Source of the DNA: Phylloscopus collybita
Taxonomy: Eukaryota; Chordata; Aves; Passeriformes; Phylloscopidae
Direction: 5' to 3'
DNA: 64,000 nt
NCBI GenBank assembly: GCA_027886175.1
Contig: JAJNNQ010000016.1
Location: 2,769,501 to 2,833,500, forward strand
Below, in pieces: positions 12,801-24,400 of this stretch. Under the pieces are notes generated by a model. It saw only the letters and a list, made by a program, of their open reading frames with translations. It searched no databases and had not been told where the DNA came from. The position numbers were made by a program, and so were the translations under genes. Within the stretch, counting starts at the first letter, position 1. Each line of letters opens with the position of its first letter.

Positions 12801-13599
12801 GAAGGAAGAAGGTATCTCATGTCATCTGTTATTTCTTCCTGCTACAAATCTGCTGCCTCACTCAGGAAAGTTGTTACCTCTCTCTCGACGGGTTGCAGAA
12901 GCTGTTTTGAGCATTGACTGTGTGGGTCTTGGAACTCTGGCTTTTGAAAAAGTGACAAGTGGAAAAGTACAAAATAAACCAGAAGTCCCATGGGGCTCAG
13001 GTGAGCTGTAGACACAGACCATGTGCAGGTGGTAAGAGGTGTGAATCACACCTTGGTTTTGGTACTCAGGGCCTTGAGAGATGCAGCTCTGTACTGTACT
13101 GACATTTTAATTTTGGTTCAAGCCCACTAGGTAGTGCTCTGTTGTGGCTGTTTTCATGTACTCACCCTGGCAGAGCCACAATGACTTTGAGAAATAGACT
13201 TACCTTTCAGAAAGTCATTTTACTTCCAGGTGTAGTCCTTGCAAAACCTCAGGCAGGAGAATGAGTGAGAACAGCATGTAGGAAATAAGGCAGGAAAAAA
13301 TGAGGAAAATATCCATTTCTTCTCCTCTCTGCCTCCCCACAAGAATAAAGGAGAATGAAGTTTTGAAATGCTTGAGGTGAAATAAAGCACTCCTCTCTCA
13401 CAGCTGAAAGAGAGCTAATTAACATACAGGCTCAAGAGAAAACAAAATGCTTTAATAACCAAAGAGATAATTAAGTTATTAATTCACACCTTACAGACTT
13501 CTGGCCATAACATTTCATGGGGCAGTTCCTGCATTAATTGTTTGAGACACACAACACCTGTAGATAAGCTTGTGATAATAGTGACTCCCAGCCACACTC
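9896..13599. other. Unique non-coding DNA, no gene seen
   Basis: Ordinary AT-leaning sequence with short A-runs (for example 10784-10797 as T and 11281-11293 as A). Two TAATTA motifs and an adjacent ATTAATT near 13.41-13.49 kb are the only regulatory-looking cluster noticed. No exon or repeat family was recognised. Confidence 0.5.
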
Positions 13600-14347
13600 T
13601 GTCTTGGTTTGGAAAGACAGGTATCTGCCAGGGAAAGCTGGATTTTCCCTTAGAATGGGGAATGTAAACCCCTCAGCCCTGCCAAATTGTAATTTTGCAA
13701 TCAAGGGCTTTCAGGCAAAGATTTGGGAATAGGAATAACAGTTCTTTACTGGGAATATTAACAATACAAATGAAGTAGAAAACAAAACCACCCAACCAAA
13801 CAAGCAAACAAACAAACAACAATTTTGGAGAACCCTGACAGAGTCAGAGCTACAGCCTGACACCTTGTTGGTCAGGGTGTTGGGAGCAGTCCAAAAGTGA
13901 GTCCTCCTGGAGTGGCAGATGTGGTTCTGGTGGAGCAGAGATGATCCTGTAGAACAAGGGTCCAGGTAGTGATGAAAAGGGTCCAGTCTTCCTCCCAGAA
14001 ATCGGGTGAAGCTGGATGCCTTTGTGTTCCTGTGTCTCAGTTTTATCCAGGTAGGAATGGTTGGCTCCCCCCCGCTGGGTGGAGCATCTCACAATGGGAT
14101 GATGGAATGTGGATGTGTTAGTTTGGGGAGGTGTTAATGGCCCATCAGCAGAAAATATCCCCCTGGAGGGAGGACCAGTGGTGAAAGAGATAAGAAACAC
14201 TGCCCTACCTGATTTGAACAGCTGGCCCATTATCAGAAGGCATCCACCCTCTCCCCCCAGAGTTACAAGAGAGAAAGAAAAACATCTCCCCAACTGCTTT
14301 CAGCAAATGAAATAGAATACACACCCCTGGCTCCACAACCCAAGACA
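13600..14347 (-). mobile_element. Solo LTR, TGTCTTGG family, copy 1
   Basis: About 750 bp with inverted termini TGTCTTGG and CCAAGACA. The flanks CACTC (13595-13599) and CTCTC (14348-14352) agree at 4 of 5 bases, a worn target-site duplication. It aligns over its full length with 31953-32701 in the same orientation. The family resembles LTRs common in songbird genomes that begin with a TTGGTTTGGAAAGACAGG block. Sense is inferred to be minus because the AAGAACTGTTATTCC/TTTGCCTGAAAGCCC block reads like R-U5 there. A minus-strand open frame inside (about 147 codons) is repeated in the other copy and is LTR sequence, not a gene. Confidence 0.85.
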
Positions 14348-16289
14348 CTCTCAGAGAGCCTGTGGTGCCAGTATCCTTCTCTGGCCCAATATTATCCCAA
14401 TTTAACTTGAGATCACTCATTGTGGTTACCAGACCATGGAGTCTGGTGGAAGTCTTCACAGCCTGTCAGGGCAAAGGCTGCAGGAGAGCTTTGCAATTGC
14501 TGTCAGTGACCTGTGGGGAGGTGGTGCCGCTGATTTTTGGTCTCTCATTAGGAGACTTGAAGGGCTACGATGTTAAGGACCCATTAAGGCAGATTTTCCA
14601 CACCCTTGTAATTAGCTTAGCAGCAAAATTGGCTGAGCCAGAGGAGGCGACAGCAAGGTCACCTTTGCGATCAAATTTCCATACTAACAGTGCAAAAAAA
14701 AAAAAAGGTTAATAAAAATAATTATAAATGCTCCCTTTGTCAAAGGGTGGCCAAAGGTTGGCTTTCCAGCTCACATCATTTGGTCTAAAATTACAGACAT
14801 GGAAATAATAGGCAGCTGGTTCCGTTTGGGAGTCACAGGATACAGCTCCTCTGCAGCCTTTTCCTTGCCACAAATTTAGGCAAGGTTTGCATGAAACAGG
14901 AATGGCGCTTGCACTGTGCTTTTGGAAAGATCCTGGGCCCAGCCAAGTGAGCTGCAGTGGAGCAGGAGAGCCAGAGGATAGCACAAAGCAGTAATGAAAG
15001 CAACCTGTGATGTCATTTGGCCAGAGAGAGATGAGAGTGGTGGGGGGGATTTAATGGCTCCTTATGAAATAACCCTCCCAAGAAAAGGAGTGTGTGTTCA
15101 GGGATGAGGGTGGGATCCTAGGAAATGGAAAAATTGGAGTTTATTTTCGACCTTGTCATGTCCTATCTGTGTGCTCTTCTATCTGTGACTCAGTTTCCCT
15201 GCCCACATAAAGTCCTCGCTTCAAGGCTGCTCTGTGGGCTCCTCCACAGAGCCTCTGGCCTCTTGTGGGAGCCCAGCTGAGCTGCTGAAAGAGAGGGTGT
15301 CATCATTAAATTGACTGTCCAGTCTTTTATACTTCAGATGAAATGAAAAGCTGAACAGGATGAGTTCTGCAGGAGCCCTTGAAGAAATGAGAGTTTAAAA
15401 TAAAAAGCTCTATGTGTTTTGGTCAGATTCACCTCTCTGTAGGGCTCTCCCTCAACACATCTAGTTCAGACACCTCTGACAAGCATTCTGTGATCATTCT
15501 GTGATATTCTTGGGAATAAACTGTCGCAGAGGCATTAAATAATGTGGCCAAAGTGTGAACACTGCCATTGCTGCTGCACATTTTTGGTTTTAGAGCCTCT
15601 CCCACTTCTGCAGCCTGGCCTTCAGGTCTGAAGTGAGGAAGGAGAAAAAGAGCACCCATTAGGAGGTTTTTTGCAGTGGTACAGCAGAGACCTGGGTTTG
15701 GGTGATGAAGTCTTTTCATGAGAATGATTTCCAGACAGATAAGGGAGAAATGATAAGTGACACCTGGCAAAGAAGTCATTAAGTCCTGAGAGTAACATGG
15801 TGTGAGGAGAAATGTGTGTGCTTCTCTCAGCAGAGGGTAGTGTTTTGCTTCTGGAATGAACCTGAGGAATATTTAAAAGACAGCTTAAGGAACGAAGTCC
15901 AAAAACCATTTCTCCTGTGAGAAAATCAGACCCTAAAACTGTCTTTGTCATTGCTCATTTTTGCAGCATGGGCAGACTGTGTTCCAAAAGAGATTTGGAA
16001 GTTCACCTGTGTGTCTCTGTCAGGAGAGAACATCCTCAGATTTCTTTATCCCTGGACTGAGGGTACAATCAGGTAAATGTTAAAGACCATAGGCCCTGGA
16101 GGCTTTGAGGGAAGCTCTAGGGAAGACCACTAATTTGAGGCATTGGGATAAAAGATTTAGAAATACAAAGTAAGGATTTAATGAGCTTGTAGCAAAGAAA
16201 TAGAGAGCAAATCAAGTTATTTCTTCACATTCAAAGAGGCCTGTACTTGTCATCCCAAAGTGTAAACTGTGGGAAGAGCTTTGCTGATC
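14348..16289. other. Unique non-coding DNA, no gene seen
   Basis: No recognised element. A poly-A tract lies at about 14694-14706. Two overlapping minus-strand open frames (about 110 codons each, 15.4-15.95 kb) have no recognisable domain. Confidence 0.5.
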
Positions 16290-16299
16290 AGCTCCTTCA

Positions 16300-16545
16300 C
16301 ACCTTTCCCGTTTGAGGGAATGGCAGAACTGGGAGCAGGGAAGTTTTGGGTTCCTGGGGCTCATTTGGATATCCCGGGAGAGGGATGTGTCCCGTTCCCA
16401 CAGACACCACTAGAGGCCACCGCATACCTCGACAAAGAGCTAAAAAAGCCTCGAATTTCCAGCAGGCAGCGAATTTACAAAGAGGAGCCCGAAGGCCCTA
16501 CCGTGTCCCGTTTAAGCATGTGTTTCGTGTCTTCTGTGATGAAGG
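16300..16545. promoter_or_regulatory. Small CpG-dense island with a CTCF-like motif
   Basis: Eleven CpG dinucleotides fall in roughly 240 bp, against long neighbouring stretches with almost none. The segment includes CCACTAGAGGCCA at 16407-16419, which matches the CTCF core consensus except at one position. A TTCCCACAG just before it could equally be read as a splice acceptor, and a frame of about 105 codons crosses the segment without a recognisable domain. CpG retention suggests an unmethylated regulatory element, a recently inserted sequence or an unrecognised exon. The sequence alone does not decide. Confidence 0.3.
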
Positions 16546-16610
16546 AGAATGTGGCTGAGCTTACATCAAGCTCATGCATCCATTAGGTTTTTCATCTTTT
16601 TGAGGTGACT

Positions 16611-16687
16611 TCTTTTTTTTTTTTTCTTTTTTTTTCTTTTTTTCTTTTCTTTTTTTTTTTTTTTTTTTTCTTTTTTTTTCTTTTTTC
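16611..16687. repeat. Poly-T tract with interspersed C
   Basis: About 77 bases of T-runs broken by single C residues, a pure pyrimidine strand. No retroelement body was recognised next to it. Confidence 0.9.
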
Positions 16688-18536
16688 CCTTGGAAGAAGG
16701 GTTAGATAGAATCATCATCATCATGGTGATTTTTGTGAGGGCAACACGTATCCTGTCTGTTTCATGGAAGGGAAATGTTCCATCCAGAGAATTTAAGAGA
16801 GTTGCGGAGATTATGAGATGTTGTTATTAATTCCTGCTGTAGAAGCATAACCTGGTCTGGGCCAGAGATTGCTTAAAGCTTTTTTTATTTGCCAGGCCCA
16901 GCTATCACATGTGTTACAATGAAGAAAATGGACCACAACTTTGTTAAAAACCCAGCCTTTATTTAACACAATGAACAGCCTTGCACTGGAGTGCTGTTCT
17001 TTCTGCAGCTAAGTGCTGACACCACTTTCCAGTATTACCTCAGCTTCTGTAAACCACATTCACCTGCAGCTGCAGGATCAGGAAGCCTGATGTGGCATTT
17101 TTCATGCCTGAATGCAGATATTTGGCTCAGGCAGAATAAAGAACACAATTAAATAAAATTTAAACTGGGGAGATACAGCCTTTCCACCTCTCACCCCATC
17201 CAGGAGCACGCCCAATGCAACAGATTTTGCTGTGTCTTGGAAAAATTAAATGGACTATGTTACACTTTGTGATGAATTATTTTGTAAAGAAATTGGCTTT
17301 TCTCCATGGAAAATCTCTATCTATCACGTTCACAAGTAAAATATTGGCAGCAGTGCCCTGAGGTTGTCAAGTCAGCCTTTGACATTACGTTGCACGTTGC
17401 TTTGTGGTGTATCCCAGGGTTAAAGCAGAACCTTCAGTTCTCTCAGCTGTGTCTGAAGTGAAGAGCCTGGCATTTGGAAAACTGGGCTAAGCATCAGATC
17501 ACGTGGAGATGTATTTAAAATCCACACCAATGGGGTAACACCTTTTTCCTAAGTCATTAATAAGAGAGGATGGGTTGGCATTGCACGATCAAGTTGGTGT
17601 TGGGTTTTACTCTTTTCATGCTGGGAGCTGTAGGAAGTGTGGAGCTGGATGTTCCTTCCTAACTCGGTTTGCCTACATCTTTTTCTGTTTGTATTATGCT
17701 TCTTATGAATGTGAAAATACATATCAAACCCCAGCCTGGTGTATTTTAATTGGTTTAAGTGGCCCATCTCAGCAGAGAGAAGGGGATTGCACTTTTCCCC
17801 ATAACACACAGCAGATCCAGAGATCTGCTGGATACAGTGGGGTGTATTTGTTTTCCTTTTTCTAATTACATATGGAACATTATCAGATCTGCTCTGGTAA
17901 ATCCTCAACTCTCTTAAGACTTTTTGCAGGCTTAAATAGGCCTGGCCAATTTCACATGTGTGTGCTTTTCTCCTCCGAGCCTCCTTTTATCTTCAACAAC
18001 AGTTTTGTTTGGAGTGTAACAGGGGTTTTTTGGCCAAAAGGATTTGGCTTTTTTCTTGCAAATAAATACACAAGCCCTTGCCTAGCATGCTTTTATGAAG
18101 GGTTAAATGGTGCATCCCATGGAGGGAGACTCTGTGAGCTGCCACTGCCTCCTGCATCCCCTCTGAAGAGCAACACTGTCAGCTGTGGCATCCACCTGGG
18201 GCTGCTGCTCCTGGCTTCTTGACCTCCACAGATCACATCCATCACAAAGCCAGCAGGATGCTCCAGGAGCCCCTGAGGTGCTGGAAATGCCAATAAGGTG
18301 GTAATTCAATTTTCTCTCTTCCCCAGCTGTCCCTCCTCCCATGACCTGCTACCTGTTCTGCCGAGGTACTCTGTTGCTGTGCCCAAACTCCCCAAAGAGG
18401 TGAAAAACAGAGGCACTGTTTTCACATCTGCTTTGGGGAAAGGTCTTCATTAGGGAGTCATTCACCAGCTCCCAGTTAATTCAGTGGGAATGAGGTACCT
18501 AAAAATGTTACAGGGGCTCTAAAAAGTTTCAAAAAG
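16688..18536. other. Unique non-coding DNA, no gene seen
   Basis: Contains a short ATCATCATCATCATGG repeat near 16708-16724 but no recognisable gene or transposon. Open frames of about 115 codons occur on both strands between 17.5 and 18.2 kb without recognised domains. Confidence 0.5.
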
Positions 18537-19140
18537 TGTGACCTCTCTGTTGGAGTCCAGGGCATTCCTTTGGATACCCTGGACTGTCAGAAACCTGTAT
18601 GGGGGGGTTCTGGGATCTGTACAGGGGGGTTGGAGACCCTGGCACAGAGCCCAGGAAGGCAAGGGCTTTGACTTCAGTCCATGGGAGAGACTTCCAAAAT
18701 TGGGAGAGGAATTACAAGCTACAAAGTGTAATAAAGAGTAGTGTAGTTTTCACATTTGGGGTTTCTAGAATAAGGTTGGATGGGGACAGGATGGAGGATT
18801 CTGGGCGGTGCCCTGGGGTCTTCTTCTTCATCTCCATCTTCTGCTGTGACAGTGGCACAAAGCAGCTTTAGAGGGATTGGGTCAGTGTAGAAGTAACCTG
18901 TTTAGTATAAAATGTAGATATTGGTCTGTAATTGTAAATAGTCTGCATAAAAAAGGAGGAGCCTACCTCAGGGTAGGGAGTCACCTGTTGCCCGTGCTGT
19001 TCAGACCTTGGCTGGGCACAGAGGAAAAGGGATAAGATATAATAAACAAGAGAAACAACTTTGAAAAAAGAACATGAGAACACACTCTGTTGCTCCTGCA
19101 TTAAGCTTGGGGCTTTTCAGAGGGCAGAAGACAAGAACCA
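18537..19140 (+). mobile_element. LTR of an endogenous retrovirus (boundaries approximate)
   Basis: Promoter-like order on the + strand: a TATA-like GCATAAAAAAGG near 18945, then AATAAA at 19041-19046 followed by a downstream U5-like segment. The upstream U3-like region is GC-richer and holds G-runs at 18601-18607, 18612-18614 and 18624-18629. No coding region or second LTR accompanies it. The start is set at a TG dinucleotide after AAAAG, but no convincing target duplication was found, so both ends may be off by tens of bases. Confidence 0.55.
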
Positions 19141-21030
19141 CCCTCATCTCAGGTGCCCAGCCAAACCTGAGGCCTCTCCACAGAAGCACTTCAGGTGCAG
19201 TGATTCTCTGTCAGTGTTATGTCTGCATAAGCCCAGATAGCTTTAGGTACATAATTAATGCACTCCAGTTGGAAAAAAATAATTGTCCTGTCTTCCCTGT
19301 AGTCAGGGAAATGAGCAGCTTGTACCACCATGATCTCAGCTGCTGTCAGGAGGTGCCTTGCTGTTTCCTGGGGTGCTTAGGGTGACAGCAGTTAAATGCT
19401 TAAAATGAGTTAGCAGAGGGCTGGGAACCACTCGTCTGTCAATCACTTTTAAGACTGCAGCATGGATGCTTTTGAAAGCTGGCTTGTTAACTTGAAATGA
19501 AATATGTTTTTTTTCTGACAGAGGTCAGATTGATTTTTTTTTATTTTTTTTTTTAACTAAGGAAAAAGCAAGTGAGACCTAGAGCAGATACAAAAAGCAA
19601 AACAATAGAAAAGGATGGGTTTGGTTGTAAATGCTCACTTATTGTGGAGTTCTGACTGGTGCTTTGGAAAGGGTAGGGTTCCACACCAAGGAGCTGAGGC
19701 ACTCTAAATCATTCTTTCCATGGTTCATGTTGCCTGCCTTTGCTTCCCTGGTGGGTGTTACACACCTGTGGAATGAGAGCTGCAGTGAGCATGCATTTTC
19801 AAGCCTTTATTTCTGGCAGATAACTTCAAAGCAATGCAGAATTTTTCCTTTTAAATGGGAGGTTTCTGAACAGTAGCCACTGAAACTCCAGGCCATGTCA
19901 CAGGGGTCCCAGGTGGGTTGCTGAATGTACATCACCGTCATCTGTAAAAAAAAGTTATATCTTTAATGATCTGTATAAACATGCTTCCTTGTGGAATCCA
20001 AAGGGTACAAAGTGAGGTGATCTTTCAAGTCAGAGGTTCTTTTATCTCCTTTCTGGTTCTCAGTGTGTGCCACACTGTCTGTACTATTATTAGGCCCCTT
20101 TGCAGACACAAACACAGAAACTCATTGGCAGTCACTAGTGGATTAAAGGATTTATCTCCAGAAACACTCTGGCTGGGGAATGCATGGCAGAAGTGAAAAC
20201 ACTCAGATATGAATAATGTGGTTTCTTTCTTGATTTTTCTGCTTATGGTCTATTTTCACAGCAAGCCATTAGTACTGGAGACTCAAGAAATGGTTGTGTA
20301 ATAATTTACATAATAAATCCTGGCATCAGTCTGCAGTACTGACAAACATATGTTCTGGTGGGCTGGGGCTCATTAGGCGTAGCTCTTTCTCACCCACTGC
20401 TGCTAGAGATCTTAAAGGCTCTGTTTGGTTAGGTTGGGACTATTCTTGGTCTGAGTTAATGGTAAGGACATGTGAAGGCATTTGAAAAGGTCCCTCAAAG
20501 GCTTGTTTTCAATTCCTCAGAACAGTGTGAGCAAATTAGTGGCAAAATCATGGGGAAGCATAAACCCAAAGGTTAAACTGACTCAAATTAACAGGAGGCA
20601 TGGTGCTGCCCTACAGTGGGGAGATGAACGCGGGCCCCTAAACTGCTTCCCACCAGAGCTTTTGCATGGCCATGTGCTGGAGTCTGCTCCTTCTGAGAGT
20701 GCTCTTTCCAACCAAGTGATGCCAGGACCTTTATTCCAGCTCCTTAAGAAAGGATTTAATGCAGCACCAGCAGCGTGATCCCAGTGAAAACTGAGGAGTT
20801 CCAACGGGTGCAAGGTCTGTCTCGTAGGCCAAGTGCAAAAGAAGCAAAAGCAGCTTTCTTCCCCTGGCCAGGGACCTTTGCAGAGCATTAAAATCCTCAA
20901 GCTGAAACACGACTTCAGGCTCTAAGATACTGCCTAGGGGAGGATCTTACTGCATGGGGCCTGGTTGTGTGCTAGGTTGAGTTGTTGTGGTGTGAGAGTG
21001 TGATGCCCTGTGTTCCTGCTGCGCTCCCTG
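19141..21030. other. Unique non-coding DNA, no gene seen
   Basis: T-rich patch near 19532-19554. Open frames of about 100 codons near 20.5-20.9 kb overlap on opposite strands and have no recognised product. Confidence 0.5.
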
Positions 21031-21474
21031 TGATGCCTTGGGAAGGCTGAGCTGGAACAGAGACTGGACAGAGCCAGAGAATAAATTAGGAATTTATTTA
21101 AAGACCTTAGGATACACCTTGGGCAGGACAAGAGCCTGACCAGGGCTACACCCAAGGTGGACCCAAAATGGTCACAAAATGGCTGAGTGCTCATGAGGTC
21201 TCACACTTTGATCAGCTTTGCTCCATTTGCATTTTGGTGTTTAATTGTCCCATTACAGCTCCAGGCTGTGAGGTCCCATCCTTCTTGTCCCTCCCTCCAG
21301 CCACCCTTGTTTGTGCTGTTGGGCTGAAAGTTGTCCTTGGTGTGCAGCAGGAACAGGATTTGTTTTGTGTCCCTGCTCTGTGCAGAGCTGAGTGACCCTG
21401 AATGTGAGGCTGAGAGCTGCACCCCTGGGCAGCACAGAACCTGAAATACATCAAAGCTCAAACTGAAGGCATCA
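21031..21474 (-). mobile_element. Solo LTR, TGATGCCTT family, copy 2
   Basis: About 445 bp with the same inverted termini (TGATGCCTT and AAGGCATCA) and co-linear with 9448-9895. The flanks CCTG (21027-21030) and CATG (21475-21478) match at 3 of 4 bases. The minus strand carries AATAAA (complement of 21093-21098) shortly before its 3' end. No internal sequence is present, so this is the product of LTR-LTR recombination or an isolated LTR. The two copies have diverged visibly, so they are separate insertions and not the two ends of one provirus. Confidence 0.8.
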
Positions 21475-24400
21475 CATGGGGCAGTAGATGGGCACAAGAA
21501 TTTCCAGGCCATGGATGCCCTGCAGCACTGCGTGCTCAGACTGAAGTAAAGACTTTATCAATGTGTATTGCTTGCCATGTTAAAAGATTTACTGTTGTGA
21601 GAGGATAGGTTGAATTCCTCAGCTGTATGATGTTTCTAGGAGCCACAAATATTACCCCTGTGGAACACTCCAGAAAAAGGAATGCTCCAGCTCTATCACT
21701 TAGTGAGACCTCTGTTCTCAGTTCTGAGAACAGAAGCTCATGCTTACATCACTGATGCACAAAATACTCGTCAGAAGGAGGTTAGCTTAGAGTGCAGCAG
21801 GGCTGGAATTGTTTATGCTGCACACTACTGATTGCAAGAGGTTGATGAGCTAATTAATGGTGAAGTTGAGTACCTCAGTCTGTGGTTATTCAGTGTATTA
21901 AAGTGGGTAGTTAGTTTTGCCTCACAGCAGGAAACCTGTGAGGTTGTTAGGGGTTGTGTTCTTTCCCCTTGCCCCCAGCAGCAGGGTTTGAAGCTCTGAG
22001 TGAGGAGAAAGGAGGTTTTGGTGTTCCTCGGCTGGGTTCTTGTCCAGTATTCTTGATCTAAATTTATTGGTTTTGTCAGATTTATTCAAGCTTTGTATTT
22101 TAGTTGGCTTTATTTATGGAAAGAGGGGAAAAAAAAATAACTTCCCTCTTCCAGGATTTGTGAACCTGTCTCAGGTGAGATGAGGGGGCCTTGCATTTCA
22201 CCTGAGCCTGAGGATGCAATAGAACAGTGCATCTCTCTGACCCCTGTGAGCCTGTGTGATTTCTTTGACTCCTGTTTCTTAGAGCAGCAGAGGCTTTAGC
22301 ATCCTGGTTAGCTGCTTATTTCCCATCAGAAAGATCTATTTCCTTTTCTGTTGTTCCCTGTGTTGCATGAATTTCTGATGCTTTGGCCTCTTGCTGTTTG
22401 AGGGAGTCGACTTCTTTTTGTGGGCCCTGTTTGCTCCTCCAAAGTTTGGTTTCTCTGGACAAGGTCTGCCATCTGCTCCTAGGATTTATAAAGTAGGAAC
22501 TGCTCGAAGTTATCTCCTTATTACCCTTTATCTCATCCTTCTGGCCTTTGGCTGCTTTCAGTGTTTGACTCATGTCTTTGTGCATGGTGGAATTCTGGAC
22601 TGCACTGACTCACAAGTGTGACCAGTTCTGGCTTTATGCCCAACTTTTCTCAGTGTCTGCTTTGCTTGTGACGCCAATTTCCTCAAAACATTTAGAATGG
22701 CAGAAGGTTAAAAAATGGAATTGTTTTTCTACCTAAAACAAATACTAAAATCAAACCAAACCCATAATTTTTCGAAGTCATGATGGTTTGTTTCAGTTCT
22801 TTAGTTTGGCTCTGTTGTTTCCTTTCTTCAAGAAGAGGTAGGGCAGAAGTTTCTGAAAATAAACGTTGGAGGTTGCCAACATGTCCAGACTTTCAAAACT
22901 TTTATCAGCCATACTAATGGAAATATTACAATGCCATGCAAATGTGAATTAGCTGGCAGAACATCTTGCAGCCAGGGGAAAAAAAAGCCCTGCATACTGA
23001 GTGGCATATTTATACTTTCCAAAGGCATCCTTATTGGCTAAAGTGGAACACATGTAGCTGTACTTCGTAAAAAATAATGAAGTCAAGGATATAAAATAGC
23101 TGGCCTTCTCCAGTATTCAAACACTCTTTCAGATCAACAAATTGAAAAGGTCTTTCAGGATTCTCTTGTGGCTTTGTGCAGGGAAGATGAAATCATTCAA
23201 AGAGCAGGGCATAAAGATACCATCTGATATGTGGATCAAAATAATGCACTCTCTGCTAGGAAAATAAGACCAGTACAGAAACAGTCTTGAATGAGGTTTA
23301 GCATCCATTGTTCCCTACAGAATTGATTGACAATTCTTTTTCAACTGTAATTTTTAAAAGAGCTACAGGAATTGTTCCGCCCAACCCCATTTATGTTTTG
23401 AAATAAAGCTTTGTGTGCTTTTATTCATCATGGCAAGCATAGAAAAAAAAAAATATCAGCACAGATCAGATCCTGGCTTTACATAATGCAGCGTTAGTCA
23501 ACAAAGTTTTACCTGCATTCCTCCTGTGGGTTACTGGGCTAAATACTGAAAGTCATTGCCATTTCATGGATGCTTGGTATCTTGTTTAAAAAGAGGTTGG
23601 AGAGCTCAGCTTAGCTCCTGATGGATCAGCAGAGCTGCACCAGAGATGTGTAGGTTGTTTTGGACAAAATGAGAACAAACTCAAAAAAAAAAAAAAAAAT
23701 AAAATGGAGCTAAAGCCCAGAATTAGGCTACAGTCCAGCAATGAGTTCCATTGTTGTTTCCATGGAGCTCAGTGCAGGATCAGCCACAGTTGTTTTTTAA
23801 AAAATATTCTCATGAGGCCATGGTGTTTCCTGTCTTGCTGGGAGCATGGGAGGAAGAACAGGAATTTTGTGTTGTTTTGGCACATCTTCCATGCCTTTCA
23901 GTGGAGAGCAGAGTGGAGCAAAAGGCAGCTATATTGAAACATATTGATTCTTTTTCTTCCTTCCTTTCCTTTTTTTTTTTCCTATTTAAACCCCAAAGAA
24001 GCTCAGATTTGCAGTAAGTTGTGAAGAAAGTGATGGGTTGAGTTGTTTTTATTCTTCTTTGGGGGAAGATTGCCTTGTCCCTTTTTCTCTTTTTTGTTTC
24101 TTTTTAATTTTTTTTTTTCTTACAACCTATCATGAAGATTATAAATAAAAGATATCCCCAGGCAGCAGCCTGGGTTAGAGTAAGCCAAATGGATGGCTGC
24201 TGCTGCATGAACCCTCTTTCTGATTTTGTAGGTGTACTTTAGCTCTGCAACTGCCAATCATCACCTCACATCTGAGCTTCCCCACCTGTGGGAGCTGTAT
24301 CATGCATTCCTAATTTGATTTCAGCTGATGGTTACCAGAAGGGAAGGAGAGTGTTCTTGAAAGAGGACCTTTCCCTTATGCTTCTTCCCAACTTGATGCA

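Noticed and set aside
13850..14293. 147-codon minus-strand frame, with a related frame at 32199-32483
   Set aside because: Similarity arises because both lie in copies of one LTR; the frame is not preserved at the same length and shows no retroviral domain.
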